Shown here in pieces: positions 63,724 through 64,000 of a stretch of 64,000 bases of DNA. The stretch spans positions 620,001-684,000 of the forward strand of contig CP051228.1 of NCBI GenBank assembly GCA_017792345.1, given 5' to 3'. Origin of the DNA: Mesoflavibacter sp. Lineage in GTDB: Bacteria; Pseudomonadota; Alphaproteobacteria; UBA8366; Aestuariispiraceae. Position 1 is the stretch's first letter, and every line of letters begins with the position of its first letter. A program made the position numbers and the translations under genes. Under the pieces are notes generated by a model that saw only the letters and a list, made by a program, of their open reading frames with translations, was not told the origin of the DNA and did not search any database.

Positions 63724-64000
63724 GGCGCGCCCCAGACGACCGCGAAGACCGCACGCAATCCGGTGATCAGCAACAGGACCGCGAAGGCCGCCATCACAAT
63801 ATCGACCATGCGACGCGGCAACGCCCCCCATTCCACGAGAACCGATCTAAGTCCGATCGGCGCATGCACCGCCGCCGCGATCACGAACAGCGCATAGAAC
63901 GCCGCCCAGCCGACATTGTCCTGAACGCGGCCGAGAATCTCCCCGGCGGTCAGACCATCGCGGAAGGCGATGGCGATGACCGCGACATGCGCGATGACGC
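63720..64000 (-). CDS. Succinate dehydrogenase/fumarate reductase membrane anchor, partial
   Basis: The 92 residues visible on the minus strand, ending in VFAVVWGAP and a stop at 63720, show two or three hydrophobic helices, with VGWAAFYALFVIAAAVHAPIGLRSVLVEW carrying a His. This fits the second membrane anchor (SdhD-like) of the complex. The start lies beyond the right edge of the window, and an iron-sulfur subunit gene may lie there too. Confidence 0.75.
   Translation of the reverse strand, partial: VIAHVAVIAIAFRDGLTAGEILGRVQDNVGWAAFYALFVIAAAVHAPIGLRSVLVEWGALPRRMVDIVMAAFAVLLLITGLRAVFAVVWGAP

Noticed and set aside
1-64000. CRISPR arrays, insertion sequences, prophage genes and rRNA.
   Set aside because: No regularly spaced repeats, transposase or integrase motifs, phage structural genes or rRNA sequence were seen on either strand.

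Overview
The window is a GC-rich chromosomal segment from an alphaproteobacterium, most likely Rhodospirillales-like. The evidence is the dnaG-rpoD gene pair with an alphaproteobacterial RpoD, Zur boxes of the alphaproteobacterial type, and many peptide-type ABC transporters. Coding density is high. The long reading frames opposite the genes are GC-driven shadows and are left out.

Positions 2-8357 hold a pyridine-carboxylate catabolic cluster. An ACMSD-type decarboxylase resembling 3,6-dihydroxypicolinate decarboxylase (PicC) is followed on the minus strand by maleate isomerase, N-formylmaleamate deformylase, 2,5-dihydroxypyridine dioxygenase and maleamate amidohydrolase. These run from 2,5-dihydroxypyridine to fumarate. 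A GlxA-type AraC regulator and an unusual 951-aa Rieske ferredoxin / flavin reductase / Rieske oxygenase alpha-subunit fusion complete the set. Palindromes of the form TCAG-N4-CTGA lie at two of the promoters, with a degenerate version at a third.

Positions 8597-10584 hold a Zur box, a ZigA-type COG0523 zinc chaperone and a DUF1826 gene.

Positions 10619-25949 form a peptide export island. It has four Nif11-type precursor peptides with 9-12 residue cores, each core carrying exactly one Cys. It has two complete NHLM-type export machineries: one split (HlyD, peptidase-ABC, ABC, cNMP-binding protein) and one in which both ABC halves and the C39 peptidase are a single 1392-aa protein. The second operon also encodes a 79-aa HlyD-like stub and a tandem GNAT. 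I see no known RiPP maturase in the island.

Positions 26207-35778 are core genome: tRNA-Gln, a small conserved gene, dnaG with a degenerate zinc ribbon, rpoD, a GNAT, an alpha/beta hydrolase, a GNAT/C39-like protein paired with a RimK-like ATP-grasp ligase, and a CAU tRNA.

Positions 35863-40894 encode a complete peptide/nickel-type ABC importer behind a second Zur box. Between the box and the importer lies a deletion scar that joins the start of a zigA gene to the end of a DUF1826 gene. The importer therefore appears to have been the distal part of a larger zinc-starvation operon.

Positions 41157-50105 hold assorted metabolic genes: a beta-hydroxyacid dehydrogenase, DinB, a MocR regulator with an operator-like direct repeat, an esterase, an SGNH hydrolase with a SUEL-lectin-like tail, a methyltransferase, an acyl-CoA dehydrogenase and a YCII protein. 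Positions 50359-60329 carry a second peptide-type ABC importer with two Tat-exported binding proteins, a GlxA regulator and an aminotransferase. Positions 60371-64000 carry an O-antigen-ligase-like membrane protein and part of an unusual succinate dehydrogenase/fumarate reductase operon that runs off the right edge.
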